Shown: piece by piece, positions 20,452-32,337 of the stretch
Layout of the letters: each line of letters starts with the position of its first letter
Numbering within the stretch: the first letter of the stretch is position 1
Assembly: GCA_033064195.1 (NCBI GenBank)
Contig: JARBJD010000400.1
Span: forward strand, 1 to 60,501
Reading direction: 5' to 3'
DNA length: 60,501 bases
DNA from: Blattamonas nauphoetae
Taxonomy: Eukaryota; Preaxostyla; Oxymonadida
Translations under genes and position numbers: made by a program
The notes under the pieces: model-generated
Told to the model about the DNA's origin: nothing
The model's input: the letters and a program-made list of their open reading frames with translations, nothing else
Database searches by the model: none

Positions 20452-20685
20452 ATCGTGATTTTTCCAGTATCTGATGGACATAGTCTAACTTTGAAACACT
20501 AATTGCGGTGTAACCAATTGGTACCATGCAGGGCTTTCCACCCACAGAGCCGACTTTCTCAATTCATTCAGATTCAAGATTATTCTTGTTGATACAATTC
20601 ATGCGAACATTTTCCTTGGAGCATTCGTCTCAATTTCATCTTGAAGACGAGATCCGGGATTGATCACATTCCCATTTTTGTCTCG

Positions 20686-22917
20686 ATGGATCCAAACTTC
20701 GCTACTTCGCATCCACCTCTTTCTTCTATCAATGATTTGAAACAAGCTAGGCTGATAAAGGAATTTGAAAATATGTTTCCGACTGAGAAAGGTCTGTTTA
20801 AGCAAGTTGATGGTGAAGGGATTCTCTGTTGCAGATGCTCTGTATTCTATCAAAACAAGCGTCTCAGTAATCAATCATTTATTACGAAATATTCAACAAG
20901 TATTAAACTCTCGAACCTAGTGAAACACACTCAAACAAACCTTCACAAGAATGCTGAATCAAATCAGACAATGCACAGTGGGCCAACTCAAAACACACCT
21001 TCTCTAATGCATCTCTCCAATATCCTGATCACAAACTTATTTCGATCTGTCATTGACATTTCGAAACACAATCTCCCAATATGTCATCATCGATCACTCG
21101 TAACTGAGTTCGATTGCGCAGCTAATCTTCCTTCATCATCCGTCGGCACATTTCAATCGCATCGTTCCTTCCAGAACGCATTATCCATCATGTCTCAAAT
21201 AGTTGCCTTCAATCGTTCCCTCATCTCCAAAACATGTCCATTTTTTTCTGTGATCATCGAGTCATCAACAGATCTCTCTGCAAGGAATCATCTCATCGTT
21301 ATTCTGAAGTATTTCGATCGAACCGAACAACCGATTCTTCAAGCTATTTCACTCCCTCACATCTCTTCGTCATCTGGTGAACAGATTCTGAGCGCTGTTC
21401 AATTGACACTCGAAAAATATGAGCTCCCACTTCAGAATTGTATTTCAGTTTCTTCGGATGGTGACAGTTCGATGTGAGGAGAGAATGATGGTTTTTTGGG
21501 AAGATTTAGAGTTGCAGGTTTTCGAGGAATACACGTTCATTGTTTCGCACACCGTATTCAAATCGTTTTGAACCGATGCCTTCAAAGGTAGGAGTATTCT
21601 GAATTCAGAGGAGTCATCCAGATTCTGCAGGACTGCGCGTCGTTCATCAAGCAAAGCCCACATCGTCGAAGGCAACTTAAGATGTTGCAGAGGCGCCTCA
21701 ACGAACGAATGACTTCTATCCCTCTCCTCCATCGCATCCGATGGGATTCAATCTATCGCACGACGGAACATGCTCTCGCATGCTTCAACTCAATCACAAC
21801 AATCCTTGGTACATCATCATTGAGAAAAAGAAAAGAGATTCGACTCAAATGTGAATGGATAAAGCGACTTCACGCGTCGCTTGTCCTCCTCAAAACAGTT
21901 CTAAAACCGTTTCACACTCTCACGGAAACAATTCAGCGTCGAAGCTTGTCTCTGTTTGATCTTCGAGATCAGCTGAACTCAACTCTCGCCCAGCTGTCCG
22001 AACTTAACAATCCTTCAACAGTTCTCTCACTCGTCTCTCCAAAATCTCTGCGGACTACAGGAGACAGACTTCTGACTAAGATGAATCTCGCATTGATGTT
22101 TATCTCTGATCTGGAGACAGAGTTCTTGGTGGAGATGGAGAAGGGAGAATGGATTCCTTTCACTACTCTCTTCTGTGTCGATCGAGAAGACACATCCGGT
22201 GCAAGAGTTGCTTTCGCTTCCCTGTGTGAGATGGGTCAGCATTTTTGACATCATTCAAAAGTTCGACGGTCACTAACAAAAAACGATTTTGACCACTCTT
22301 GCCACGGCTCGATCAATGATCTCAACAAAATTGTTCACTCATGTCTACCACCAATTCGAGTAGAAAGCCGGTTCATTTCTAATCCATGAGGGGAGATTGG
22401 GTTTGAATGTTGATCTTCGTACTTTTGAATGATGTCAAAAATTCTGACCCAGATATATTCGATTCATTTCGACCAAACTTGTCCGACATCGATGGATACA
22501 GAAAACGATTCATTCCTGGATGAAATTGGAGTCGAGATCGATTCAGGGATGTCATTGGGAGAGAGCCGTTGCTCCAAGTTCATCACCCGCAACGACTCAC
22601 TTCTTTATCCACGCCTATCCATCCTCAGTCAACTCTGCTTGCTCGTGTCTCCAACATCTGTCGAGGCTGAACGTGGCTTCAGTCGAACTAACAGGATCAA
22701 GACGTTCTTTCTATCGTCTCTTTCCAGTTCAACCCTCGAATCCCTCTTCCTTGTTTCTATGAATGCTCCTGAACATCTTTCCAATCACCACTACCAAAAA
22801 CTGATTCATGAATACCAGACACTTCACCCACAACCGAGGTATCGTCCAATCACGAAGGCATCCAATCATCATTCAAGTGACAATCCAATCGAGAAGTTGA
22901 TAGTTGGGATGCTGTAA
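20686..22917 (+). pseudogene. hAT-superfamily transposase pseudogene
   Basis: One reading frame runs across the whole length, interrupted by in-frame stops at about 21475, 21589 and 22246 and by more between 22370 and 22428. N-terminal part: a zinc finger of BED/TTF kind (CCRC ... HTQTNLH). Central RNase H-like part: FFSVIIESSTDLSARNHLIV, where ESSTD is the usual D-E-S-T-D site altered at its first residue, then SSDGDSSM followed after the stop by GFRGIHVHCFAHR. C-terminal part: the hAT dimerisation region, YPRLSILSQLCLLVSPTSVE followed by AERGFSRTNRIKTFF (near 22610-22710). The element type resembles ZNF862/KIAA1586-like hATs. Its terminal inverted repeats were not found. Inactive. First ATG in frame at 20686. 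Confidence 0.85.
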
Positions 22918-23658
22918 CCCAGACAGTGCTTGCGCATAATGAACCTACAGAAGATAAGTTGAGAGATAATAAAATGATCAAAAATCAGAAACCACACTCC
23001 CACTCGCCTTCAACAAGAAGATCAACAAGAACAAGCATCCCTCCCCCTCGCAATGAAAAACAAGTTTCCTTCCCCCTCGCAATGACAAACAGTATGCAAA
23101 GCTTCCCTTCGACTTGCAAACCCGTTCGGATCAAAACTCCCATTCGGCTAGCGATCGACAATTTGTAATCAAACCTCGTCTCCTTCGAACAAACAAGAGT
23201 CATCTCGGCAAAACCATCAACATACTCCCGCACCTCAACTTGAAGACCATTCCTGTAGGCCGAACCCAACCACTCTCTCCAACTTATCTCCTCGAAGAAA
23301 GATAGATGCCGAGCAAAACGAACAACAATCTCACAAGCTTCACCTAAAGGAAAGATAAGAGATTTTAAAAACTAACAACAAACTTCCACGCTTCACCTCG
23401 GGGAAACATACAAGCTGAGGAAAATAACCATCCAACACCCACTCTCTGTCCCAACCAGACGATCAGGAATGACTTATTTCCAAGGTACATCCTAAATATC
23501 ATTCAAAGAAGATATTTCTCCAGTTCCATCCCTTAAAACTGAAGAATAAGGCAATAAAACCAAACTGCAACTACTCACTCTCATTTTCCCAAAAGGAAGC
23601 TATTGAAGGATCGGACACACTTCATCTCACACTTTCCACCATCGCTAATCACAGTATC
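22918..23658. other. Intergenic, probable hAT 3' flank
   Basis: No credible gene. A short direct repeat CCTCGCAATGA occurs twice near 23047-23085. Confidence 0.4.
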
Positions 23659-24216
23659 CTAGACTTGTCTAACCTTGTTCAAGTCAGATTCTGTAAATTT
23701 GGGAGTGCTACATGGAGAAACCAGACCAAGAGAGGAGATAAATGCTTTTGACATATCTCTACCAATCTCGTCATCCATTTGCCGACCGTTCGGAAAGTGT
23801 AAGTCAAGGAAATCTGACACCAAATTAGCTTTGAACGACCTGATGAATGATTGGAAGGAGATGGCACCTGGACGGCCAGGGAAGTACACTAGTCGGGAAT
23901 TGCTGACAGAGTTTGATCGAGACTGGAGACGAAATATAACAACTGATATTTTTCCATCAGTTTCCAGACGATAGTCGACGAAATTCCCCTGTCTTGTGAT
24001 AAACTTCTCCAACGAGAGAGGAGAATTTCCACTATCATTTGTTGATCGATACGCACCCTTGACACTTGTCTGAATGATTTGCAGTGAGACAAGAAGGGCA
24101 TCCGGAGTCCTCTGTGGTAGAATTCGGACGGTGAGGAGATTCTGAACTTCGTTTTCTTTCATGAGCAATGGATTTGAAGTGTTTGTTTTGACCAGCTTGC
24201 GAATCCTGAACGACAA
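23659..24216 (-). CDS. Hypothetical protein, uncertain (185 aa)
   Basis: A 185-residue open frame on the minus strand, longer than neighbouring random frames and with balanced composition, but with no recognised motif, membrane segment or signal. Overlapping frames on both strands are also open here, which lowers trust. It lies among transposons, directly beside the MITE-like unit at 24294, and could be a remnant of a host gene or of an element. Confidence 0.25.
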   Translation of the reverse strand: MSFRIRKLVKTNTSNPLLMKENEVQNLLTVRILPQRTPDALLVSLQIIQTSVKGAYRSTNDSGNSPLSLEKFITRQGNFVDYRLETDGKISVVIFRLQSRSNSVSNSRLVYFPGRPGAISFQSFIRSFKANLVSDFLDLHFPNGRQMDDEIGRDMSKAFISSLGLVSPCSTPKFTESDLNKVRQV

Positions 24217-24293
24217 AACTCATTCTATCAAAGAAAGTCGAGCTTTGAATGCGAAGTGCAGAAATTTCAGCTCGACTAGTTCTGAATTGTATT

Positions 24294-24955
24294 GTAAAAA
24301 TTCAGAAATGAACAGAATTGTTCAGAAATGAACAGTACTTTCACATGCTTATTTTTTGACGACACGTTTTCCAAGATGTTGAAAGAACGAATGGAACTCC
24401 ATTTTAATCACCACTGTTTTACATCATCAGGTAATCGCACTGAGAGATTTTAAAAGATATTTGAGAAGTGGTTGTTCTCATCTGATACGAGTCCGAACAA
24501 ACTCTCCCAGTTCATTGTTCCAAAGTTTTCTTCAATTGGGTTCAGTTCACGTGTATTTACACTGATGAGGAGTTTAAATCTGGTTTTATGCAAGAAAGAA
24601 GTCCACCATGACAAAAATAAACCAATATCTACTCTGACTTACTCGTGGTTTTCATCCGTTCTTGTGAAAAGAGCACTAAAAACAGAATTCCAGCACTGAA
24701 GGACATTGTCCACAATTGTGCACGACAATTCCACTACGAAAACCAATGAACATCACCGATATCGACGATTAGATCTCACCTATATTATCATGTTGAGTTT
24801 AAAGTCGAGAATTGATCACAATTCTGAACACGGAAAGGGGTCATTCAATTCTGAAGAATCTCTGTTCATTTCAGAATAATCTCTGTTCATTTTAGAATAA
24901 TCACTGTTCATTTGTGAACAATCATGTTCATTTCAGAAATATTCAAATCTTTTCC
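24294..24955. repeat. MITE-like unit with iterated inverted ends
   Basis: The left arm at 24296-24340 reads TTCAGAAATGAACAG, six bases, then TTCAGAAATGAACAG again. The right arm at 24858-24945 carries the reverse complement in four degenerate copies (CTGTTCATTTCAGAA type). About 520 bp without a supported gene lie between. Small size, inverted iterated ends and the transposon-rich setting suggest a MITE; target duplications were not resolved. Confidence 0.45.
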
Positions 24956-25617
24956 GTCCTATTGGTACTGTTCTGAGCTTCCTACAGGGTGATTCAGAAG
25001 TTATTGCTTCCTGAGGGTCCGATCGACATCATTTTTGGAATAGGTGAAAAATGAGAGTTTCAAGAGGTGAAATTAGTATTAAATTACAATTAAACTTCAA
25101 CGGAATTTCCTTCTCGTTCAAGACACTTTCTACAGCGGCTGACGACACTTCGACAAACATCTTGGATTAACGCTTGTGGGAGAGACGCCACAGCCTCTCG
25201 AATCATCTGTTCTAGTTCTTGAAGTGTTCTGGGATCTTGGACGTAAACTTGTTCTGATATCTCGTTCCATAGCCAGAAGTCGCACTGGGTAAGATCGGGA
25301 CTTCTGGCTGGCCAAGGGTGTGCTCCATTTTTTCCTATCCATCGTCCTGGCAGCTTTTGATTCAGAAACTCGACTGTTTCGTTGGCGGTGTGCGCTGGTG
25401 CACCGTCCTGCATCAGCCAGGACGTGCCTTCTGGATCGAGTTCTCTGCGGACAGGAAAGAATTCACGCTGCAACATTTGCCGGCATTTGTCCTGGGTCAT
25501 TGTGCCATCGTAAAAAATAGGTCCAACTATGCCAAGACTTGAGATCGCGCACCAGATGTTTAAACCACGTCGAGAGTTTGGTATCTCGACGTGGTAGTGG
25601 GGATTGGTTCTAGAATA

Positions 25618-26891
25618 CAGGGTGGTTGACCCAGTATACGAATCGATCAGTCAATCACACCAGTGCATAAATCCGGATTCATTTTCCAGTTTCGATAATG
25701 ATTTTGTGTCTGCTTCGCATACGATCCAATTCCATTCAGATTTTCCCACCACATCCAGAGAAATGTTGCCAACTTCAGCAAGCGCTCATTCTCGTGATGA
25801 CAAATCTTGTTCTATTCAACATTATCGATGATCCTACAAAGGTGTGACGGACTGAACATGAACAAACCTGATATTTGCTTCTTTCGGATTTATATGCATT
25901 CTTCCAGTTCAGAGCCCATCATCATCTCTTGAGTTTGATACTGAGTCTGCTAAAGGTCCAAAGACAGTATCTATGAAAAATAGTGGAATAAAAGGAACAG
26001 TAGAAATGAAATGATCATGAATGAAAAGGTTTGAGATACTCTCCATCGGAATCAGAATCTTGGCAACGAAATAGGTGGCGTTAATCGTTTGCCAGTTCGG
26101 GAGGGCATCCACGACATGAATTCCGTCAACCGAAAAGAAAACAGTGATCATCACTTTCTTGGAGGCGATCGTCAGTCTCGCCTTCTCTTGCCTGTTCGAT
26201 CCCTTCTCTCCCCAAGTCCAATCGTATTCATTCTGATATGACACCCACGTCTCATCTCCTGTGATAATACCGGCATAATTGTATCGGGCTCGACTTTTTA
26301 AGATTTTCAGCATCTCTCCCGCAAGACGGACACGATCACTCTTGTTTTGTTGTGAGAGCTCATGTGGAATCCATTTCTTGTGAATTTTGGTGAGATGAAG
26401 ATAATCATAGATTGCGATGGTGACGACTCGGCGGTTGATCCCAGTGAGGATCGACAACATTCTCAGACTTGCTGACTTGTGCTCTTCCACGGCTTCTTCA
26501 ATGGCCCAAATCTTCTCTGGGTCCATTCCTGGTCTCACTTGTTGTCTTCAATCAAATGTAAAGTGTTCTTTTTCCAGTTCATGGACGTAGCGATATACGG
26601 TCGAGGGATGAGGAGCGTCCTTTCCACGACTTACCTCCACTCGGGCAATGATGTCTGGAGTCTCTGATCCATTCATCCACTCATGGTAGACTAACCAGCG
26701 ATCGATTCGAGCTGCCTCTTCGGAGGCCATTTCAAAGAATGGGGCATCTTCGCCGGAAAAAAAATAAATCCAAGAAATGGAACAAGAAGGTGATAATTAT
26801 TTCGGTCCATCATCCAAATATCATCGAAGAGTTTTGAGATGAGAGTTCTGGGAAATGCTAAATGAATTCTTAATCTGGGTGAACCACCCTG
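25618..26891 (-). mobile_element. Mariner element 2, nested in element 1
   Basis: The inverted ends CAGGGTGGTTGACCCAG (25618-25634) and the reverse complement of CTGGGTGAACCACCCTG (26875-26891) match at 16 of 17 positions, with TA on both sides. The 1274-bp size is typical. It interrupts the transposase of mariner 1, so it arrived later. The transposase is on the minus strand. Confidence 0.9.
25909..26730 (-). pseudogene. Mariner transposase of element 2
   Basis: Two frames. 26730-26548 gives the first helix-turn-helix (WLVYHEWMNGSETPDIIARV). 26538-25909 gives the second (SASLRMLSILTGINRRVVTI), the linker WIPHELSQQNKSDRVRLAGE, the catalytic TGDETWVSYQNEYDW and KKVMITVFFSVDGIHVVDAL. A frame break at about 26540 separates them. 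Downstream of 25909 the region expected to carry the remaining catalytic Asp residues is scrambled. Family: mariner D34D type. Inactive. Confidence 0.85.
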
Positions 26892-27456
26892 TAGTAATAG
26901 CGGTTGTGTCAATTTACTGTCTGATCGAGGGTAAACCTCGATTCGTCGGAGTACCATACTTGATCGACGAAGAGCGGATCGTTTTCATTCTTGGTAAGAT
27001 TCCATTGGCAGAACTGTCTCCGTTGACCATAATCTTGATCGAATAAAAAATGGGTTGATTGGAGCCGATAAGGAGTAAAGCCAAGTGACTGAATGATTCG
27101 TTGCGTCGATCCGTACGACATGCGAAGATTTGGCATTCTTTGCCTTATTCACTGGGTTGGAATGTTTTGGACGTCACGCTCACGAATCGCTGGGGTATTT
27201 TCTGTCCTTGGTCGACCCGATCTTGCGCGGTCGGCTGTCCCTCCTGTGTCTTGGAATCGTCGTCTTTTGACAGACGTCGGGGCATGCGAACGATCGTGTG
27301 TCGTTCGCAGACTGTGCAGTGTCTGAGGGGAAAGAAATCATTTACAAAGATGGTGGAGAAACCGTTGGGTGATGATGATTCACGGTTGTTGTTGCTTGAT
27401 GGATTGACGGAGATAAAATTCAATTGTGGGGAGACAATATATTCTGAATCACCCTG

Positions 27457-28041
27457 TATTCAGCTAAAAAAAGACACTCTGAAGAAAAACACATGAAAGA
27501 TGTCAGAATCAACAATCACAACTTCAAAAAGTTTTATAAACGTTCGTAACGATGAGAATTTCGCCGCACATTTTTGTCACACCTGTTCACTGTCCATCAC
27601 CTTTTTCTCTGTCTCATTGCAGTTTTTATTCTCGATTTTTACAATTATTTTGGGTGGCATTCTGATGTTCGATGACAACGTTGTCCCTTATTTGTCACTC
27701 TCACATTCTCGAGAAATCCTGACTTCTTGGCCGTTTGGTTCGCCAGTGGCGGGTGGCTAGACACATATTTGACCTTTTCTCAACTCGATTTGTTCTCTTC
27801 GATCTATCTCACAAAATTTTCGTCTCCTGAATCATAGATTACCATGCAGTTGGCCAATCGAGAAAAAGGATCAAGATCCACAATCAAAAAAAAGGATGAT
27901 CTGTGGCCACGCCTTTTTTGATAACCATGCAGATATGTTATATTTTTTGGCTTGAAAATGGGTTTAAAAAGGATCTGCCACGAATCCAATTAACAGAACG
28001 ATTTGATCAACAACCCCTTTTCAACCCCATACTCTTTTAAA
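27457..28041. other. Intergenic between mariner and AP-4 mu gene
   Basis: No supported gene. AT-rich, and presumably holds the promoter of the AP-4 mu gene in the last 100 bases. Confidence 0.4.
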
Positions 28042-29427
28042 ATGATCACTCATTTCTTTATTCTCAATTTTAAAGGAGATTCTCTCTTCTACAAAGAGTT
28101 TCGTGATAAAGGAATTCCTACACCGTCAGTCACTTTCTGGCATGAACTCCAATCGACAAATCACCAATGCGGACCCTGTTTCAATATTGACGGCTTCAAC
28201 TACATCTATGTCAACAAAAATGATCTCTATTATGTGATTATCACACCACACAATTTGTCTCCATTGTATATCATGCAGATTTTACTTGATATCGATTCAT
28301 TAATCGACAATTTCTGCGGAGAAGTCAGTGAGACTAAGATCCGCGATAACTTCTCCGCTGTGATGGAAATCATCGATGAAGTCTTTGATTATGGACATGT
28401 TCAAACCACCCAAACAGATGATATCAAACCATTCTTGAAATCCGAAGTGAATGCTCCAAAGACATCTCTTGAAGCGATCTCGAACAAACTATCTCAACTA
28501 CAGACAAGACTTTCCTCTCTCCGAGCAACAACAGATGAACGGGGTCGGGCAGGCGGTTCAAAACGATCAATTCAAGACAGCACTGTCACAAACTGTATCT
28601 ATCTTGATTCAGACGAAACAATCCATACAACATTCTCGAAAGATCACACAATTGTCAGCTCTGATGTCATCGGAACCATTAATCTCTGCTCCTTTTTGAC
28701 GGGAAATGTGGACGTCACACTGAATTTCTCTGACACTATCATTCTGAAGGGAAACCAACAACAGAAGAAATATTATGGTGGTAAACAAATTATTTTTGAT
28801 AGTGTGGCATTTCACAGCCATGCTAACCCTGCACTCTTTGATCGCGACGCTACTATCGCAGTGAAAAGTGTCCCAAGCGGGGATTCCGAAGTTCTTCGCT
28901 ATCGAATGACGGAAAAAATCCGCCAGCCACTATCATGCCATGCTTTTGTGAAAGAAATCAATCCTCTTCGTTTTGAAGTCCATATACGACTTATGTCTCT
29001 GTTTGGCCAGGATGCCTTCTGCAAAACTCTTCAACTCAGTCTCTGCCTTCCACAATGCACAACCACTGTCTCATTCTCTCTAAAAGACGCTCCACCAGTC
29101 GATAATCTTACCATACAATCTACAGAAACAAAAGAATCAGCTGAATACCGCCCAGCCGAGAAGATCGCCGTGTGGGTTCCTGAACCGTTTGGTGTGAATG
29201 AAGAACCTAAAATCACAATCTTTGTCGACTTAAATGAACCCCTTACCCCTCTGACTCGAAGACAAATTGGTCCTATCAATCTTGACTTCCAAATCCCAAA
29301 CTTTCTCCCCTCATCCACCTCCATTCACTTCACCTCTGTTAATGATGGAAACATGCGATCCAACATACAACCAACAAAATTCCTCCGAAAACGATGCTTG
29401 AGCGGCAGCTACGTTGTGAGACTGTGA
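28042..29427 (+). CDS. AP4M1: AP-4 adaptor complex subunit mu
   Basis: A 461-residue medium subunit of a clathrin-adaptor-type complex, acting at the trans-Golgi in cargo selection. The N-terminal longin-like domain (1-145) starts MITHFFILNFKGDSLFYKEF, the form typical of AP-4 mu. It contains FNIDGFNYIYV and ends in the EIIDEVFDYGHVQTT signature shared by mu subunits. After a linker of about 45 residues comes the mu homology domain, which binds tyrosine or acidic sorting motifs (about 185-461), ending KRCLSGSYVVRL. Normal length, no intron seen. The frame opens 13 codons earlier at a non-ATG-like context (28003); the conserved start favours 28042. Convergent with the AsnRS gene, 159 bases apart. 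AP-4 rather than AP-1/2/3 is judged from the N-terminus. Confidence 0.85.
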   Translation: MITHFFILNFKGDSLFYKEFRDKGIPTPSVTFWHELQSTNHQCGPCFNIDGFNYIYVNKNDLYYVIITPHNLSPLYIMQILLDIDSLIDNFCGEVSETKIRDNFSAVMEIIDEVFDYGHVQTTQTDDIKPFLKSEVNAPKTSLEAISNKLSQLQTRLSSLRATTDERGRAGGSKRSIQDSTVTNCIYLDSDETIHTTFSKDHTIVSSDVIGTINLCSFLTGNVDVTLNFSDTIILKGNQQQKKYYGGKQIIFDSVAFHSHANPALFDRDATIAVKSVPSGDSEVLRYRMTEKIRQPLSCHAFVKEINPLRFEVHIRLMSLFGQDAFCKTLQLSLCLPQCTTTVSFSLKDAPPVDNLTIQSTETKESAEYRPAEKIAVWVPEPFGVNEEPKITIFVDLNEPLTPLTRRQIGPINLDFQIPNFLPSSTSIHFTSVNDGNMRSNIQPTKFLRKRCLSGSYVVRL

Positions 29428-29586
29428 CCATGTTCATTTTGCCTGGAATCTCTCTCACTCCCTTTTCTTATTCTCACCCATTCCTTCTACTCATCTCACT
29501 GTAATTGTTAGTTCTGATAAACATCGCATTTTGGCTAATATTCGATTCTTAAGCAATTTGCGTTGAAGTGAGAAAAGAGTGTAAAT

Positions 29587-31356
29587 TTAAGGAGTAATTC
29601 GGCCCATATAACGTGGGAACATGCATGCATCACGGATGTGATCTCTGTGGCCGATCCAACACAACAAACGCTCGACGCCGAGACCAAAACCAGCGTGGGG
29701 ACATGATCCATATTTTCTGAGATCGTTGTACCAGTAGTAGCTTTCTGTGTCCATTCCAAGTTCCTTGTATCGATCCATAAGCTCCTGATAGTCATCAATA
29801 CGAGTTGAGGCACCAACAATCTCACCAACGGTGGGGATCAGAACATCAACACTTTCTGTTTCACGAGGGTTGGTCGCTGACGGCTATCATGATGAATAAT
29901 GGAAAAAAAACATGAATGAGCTACAGAGACCACAAACCTTCATGTAGAAAGCCTTGAGCTCCTTTGGGAACGAATGAAGGAGAATGGGTTCACCGATGGT
30001 ATCGACCATGCATCGCTCGGGCTTTTCTGGGACATCATCACCATACTCGTATTCTTTTCCAGTCTCAGCGTTGATGAAAGGATCTTCTGGGTGTTGCTTG
30101 TTGTAATCTTTCAGCCATCTAAACACGATGAGAACAAGAGAATGAGCGAAAATTCTGGACAAACTGGATCTGCTCAGCATATGACATTCGTCTGAAGGAG
30201 CCAGTGAGGGGCTTGAATCCAGGGTTGAGCTTGGCAAGCTCGACTTTCGCTTCAGTTGCACAATAGTTGGTGACGAACACAAGCATGTCCTCGAGGAACT
30301 TAAGGAGATCCTCAAAATCATAGAAAGCCATTTCAACTTCCATATGAGTGTATTCAGCGAGATGACGTCTGGTCAAGCTCTTCTCAGCTCTGAGATCGAA
30401 ACAGTGATAAAAAGATAATAAAGAAAAAGTAGTGATTCGGAAAAAAGATGACCAAACCGATAGCTAGGAAGGACACAGTAGACACTGTCGAGAGTTGCTA
30501 GCATAGTCTCAAGGTAGAGTTGAGAGCTTTCTGTCAAGAAGGCTTCCTCTTCATAGTACTTCACTGGGAACATCTTGCTCCCTCCTTCACATGAGTTCTT
30601 GACGATAGTTGGTGGAGTAACTTCGGCAAAACCACGCTGTTGGAAAAATGTCCGGAAACCGGCCATCATTTTGGCTCTGAGCGAGAAGAGGCAGCCCATA
30701 TCGTCGCTACGAAGATCCAAATGGCGTTGGTTCATGCGCTGTTCGGGGTTGGAATCTCTGTTGAGTTTGTCTTCGAGGTCAACAGGGCTTGGTCCAACGA
30801 TCTCGATGAAATCAACAGACATCTCAACTTCACCTGGAGCTCTTTTCTCTTCATGAAGTGTCCCAAACAACCGAACGCAACATTCACGTGTGAGTTGACT
30901 CGCTTCTTCTGTTTTGGCGAGTTGGCCTGTGATGACACATTGAAGTGTTTCCATTCGACGGCGGATGTCGATAAAAATAAGGTTTTTGCCCTGACGCCTT
31001 ACATGTTTGATCCATCCTTCGACCTTGATTGGTTGTCCAAGGTTTTTTGGGCATTCAGCCAGATCAATTCGTTTTGCATCTGGGATGGGGTTGGTGACTT
31101 TAACGAAACCTTCAGCTTTTGTGGTTGCTTGAGCTTTATCAGCCGCCTTGGAGGCTTTCTGTTCTTTGAGGAGACGAGCGCGAATTTCCTTTTCTTTCTT
31201 CTTACGTCCGCTCTTGGTTTTTTCCTGGCCTTTCGCTTCCAAATCTGCTTCATAGGCAGTCAGCTCTGCCTCAAGCTTAGCAAGATACTCAGGTTCGAGT
31301 TCTTCGTACGATTTACGTTGTTGTTCCTGTGAGGGGGTTGGTTCTGTCATGATCAA
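29587..31356 (-). CDS. NARS1: Asparaginyl-tRNA synthetase, four exons
   Basis: A cytosolic class IIb synthetase of 533 residues that charges tRNA-Asn. The exons join in frame: 31356-30458, 30389-30165, 30118-29938, 29883-29587. The introns are 68, 46 and 54 bp; all start GTTTG and end AG. Layout: a lysine-rich N-terminal extension (to about 90), an OB-fold anticodon domain (IKVEGWIKHVRRQGKNLIFI), then the catalytic core with motif 1 (FRTFFQQRGFAEVTPPTIV), TESSQLYLETML, motif 2 beginning PSYRAEKSLTRRHLAEYTHM, FGDD-like YGDDVPEKPERCMVD, and motif 3 GFGLGVERLLCWI near the end. The AsnRS-style motifs separate it from AspRS. A second start (31350) is possible. Confidence 0.93.
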
Positions 31357-32337
31357 AAATGAAATGCCCTTAAGAAAATACTTTCAAATTTTTGGAGTTT
31401 CACTCTTGTTCTTCCTTCATGAAAATGTTGTGAGCTCATGAAGATTCCCCTTTGGAGGTTTTCCGTGACAAAAAGTTGATCAATAATCAATAGTAATAGT
31501 GAGAGAAATCATGAGAGCCAAAACGAATGTGTGAGATGGGAAATGTTGATATGATTCTTGTTTCCAGTCTGAAACTTCCGATCAGACTGGGCAAGACGAA
31601 GTGAGTAGTGATTTTTCAAAATACACGAAAAAAGACCCAATGTTTCCTTTTTCTGAAGAACGACAAAAAACGTCGACCGTTCTGTGACCGCAGGTCGATG
31701 TGAGTGGAGGCGATCAGAGGAGTACAGTCTGTGTCTGGATGATATTCATGAAGTGTTGTGTTGTGCTGAGATGTGTAATGAAGTTACTGTTTCGTGGAGA
31801 AGAATGAAATCCGACGTTCTGCGCCTGCCGAGTGAGTAATTGATTCTGTGTGAGTGTGGAACACTCATGTCTGGTGGGTGGTGGGTGCAGGTCCACGCAT
31901 CGTGCAATAAAGCGAGATAGTTGGTGAAGTGAGAACAACGCTCGACTCGGGGATAAAAGAGCATGTTCGGATTGTGCATGTGAATGATGGGACTGGTGAG
32001 ATGGGGATCCAAGCATTTTGAAAGAAGAGAATGTCTCAAGATCTCGAGAGACAAACGAGAAATGTGTTCAAAATCCAGAGATCTCGGATCGTTCATTCAG
32101 TCGCTTCGATTCTGCGAAAAAAGAAGGCGAAGCATTCAAATGGTGTTTGAATTGATTCCTTTGTGACGTGAGAGGCAGACAAAGCCGATTTCAATGATTG
32201 ACGGACGAGAAGTCTTTTGAATTCTGAGAAGAATGAAAAGCTTGACGTGAGTGTTGGGTTTGATTGGCAAGAGAGAGGAGCGAGGTCAGATTCGGCAGAT
32301 TGATGAACGGGGAGAGGTGATCTTCTGACGATGACAG
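31357..32337. other. Intergenic, no supported gene
   Basis: About 980 bases between two minus-strand genes. Frames are short and overlapping; nothing recognised. It should hold the AsnRS promoter and the terminator of the next gene. Confidence 0.4.

Larger units (their letters stand above)
24985..27456 (-). mobile_element. Mariner element 1 (host of a nested mariner)
   Basis: The terminal inverted repeats CAGGGTGATTCAGAA at 24985-24999 and 27442-27456 match exactly, and TA dinucleotides flank both ends, as for Tc1/mariner. The transposase is on the minus strand in two parts separated by mariner 2 (25618-26891). The N-terminal HTH part is at about 26895-27423 and carries VWYSDESRF (first catalytic Asp). 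The C-terminal part at 25090-25614 holds SWLMQDGAPAHT (second Asp) and RSPDLTQCDFWLW (third Asp). Beyond the insertion there is a stop in TVN*HNRYY (about 26905) and a frame change near 27140, so it is dead. Without the insertion the unit would be about 1.2 kb, normal for mariner. Confidence 0.9.
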
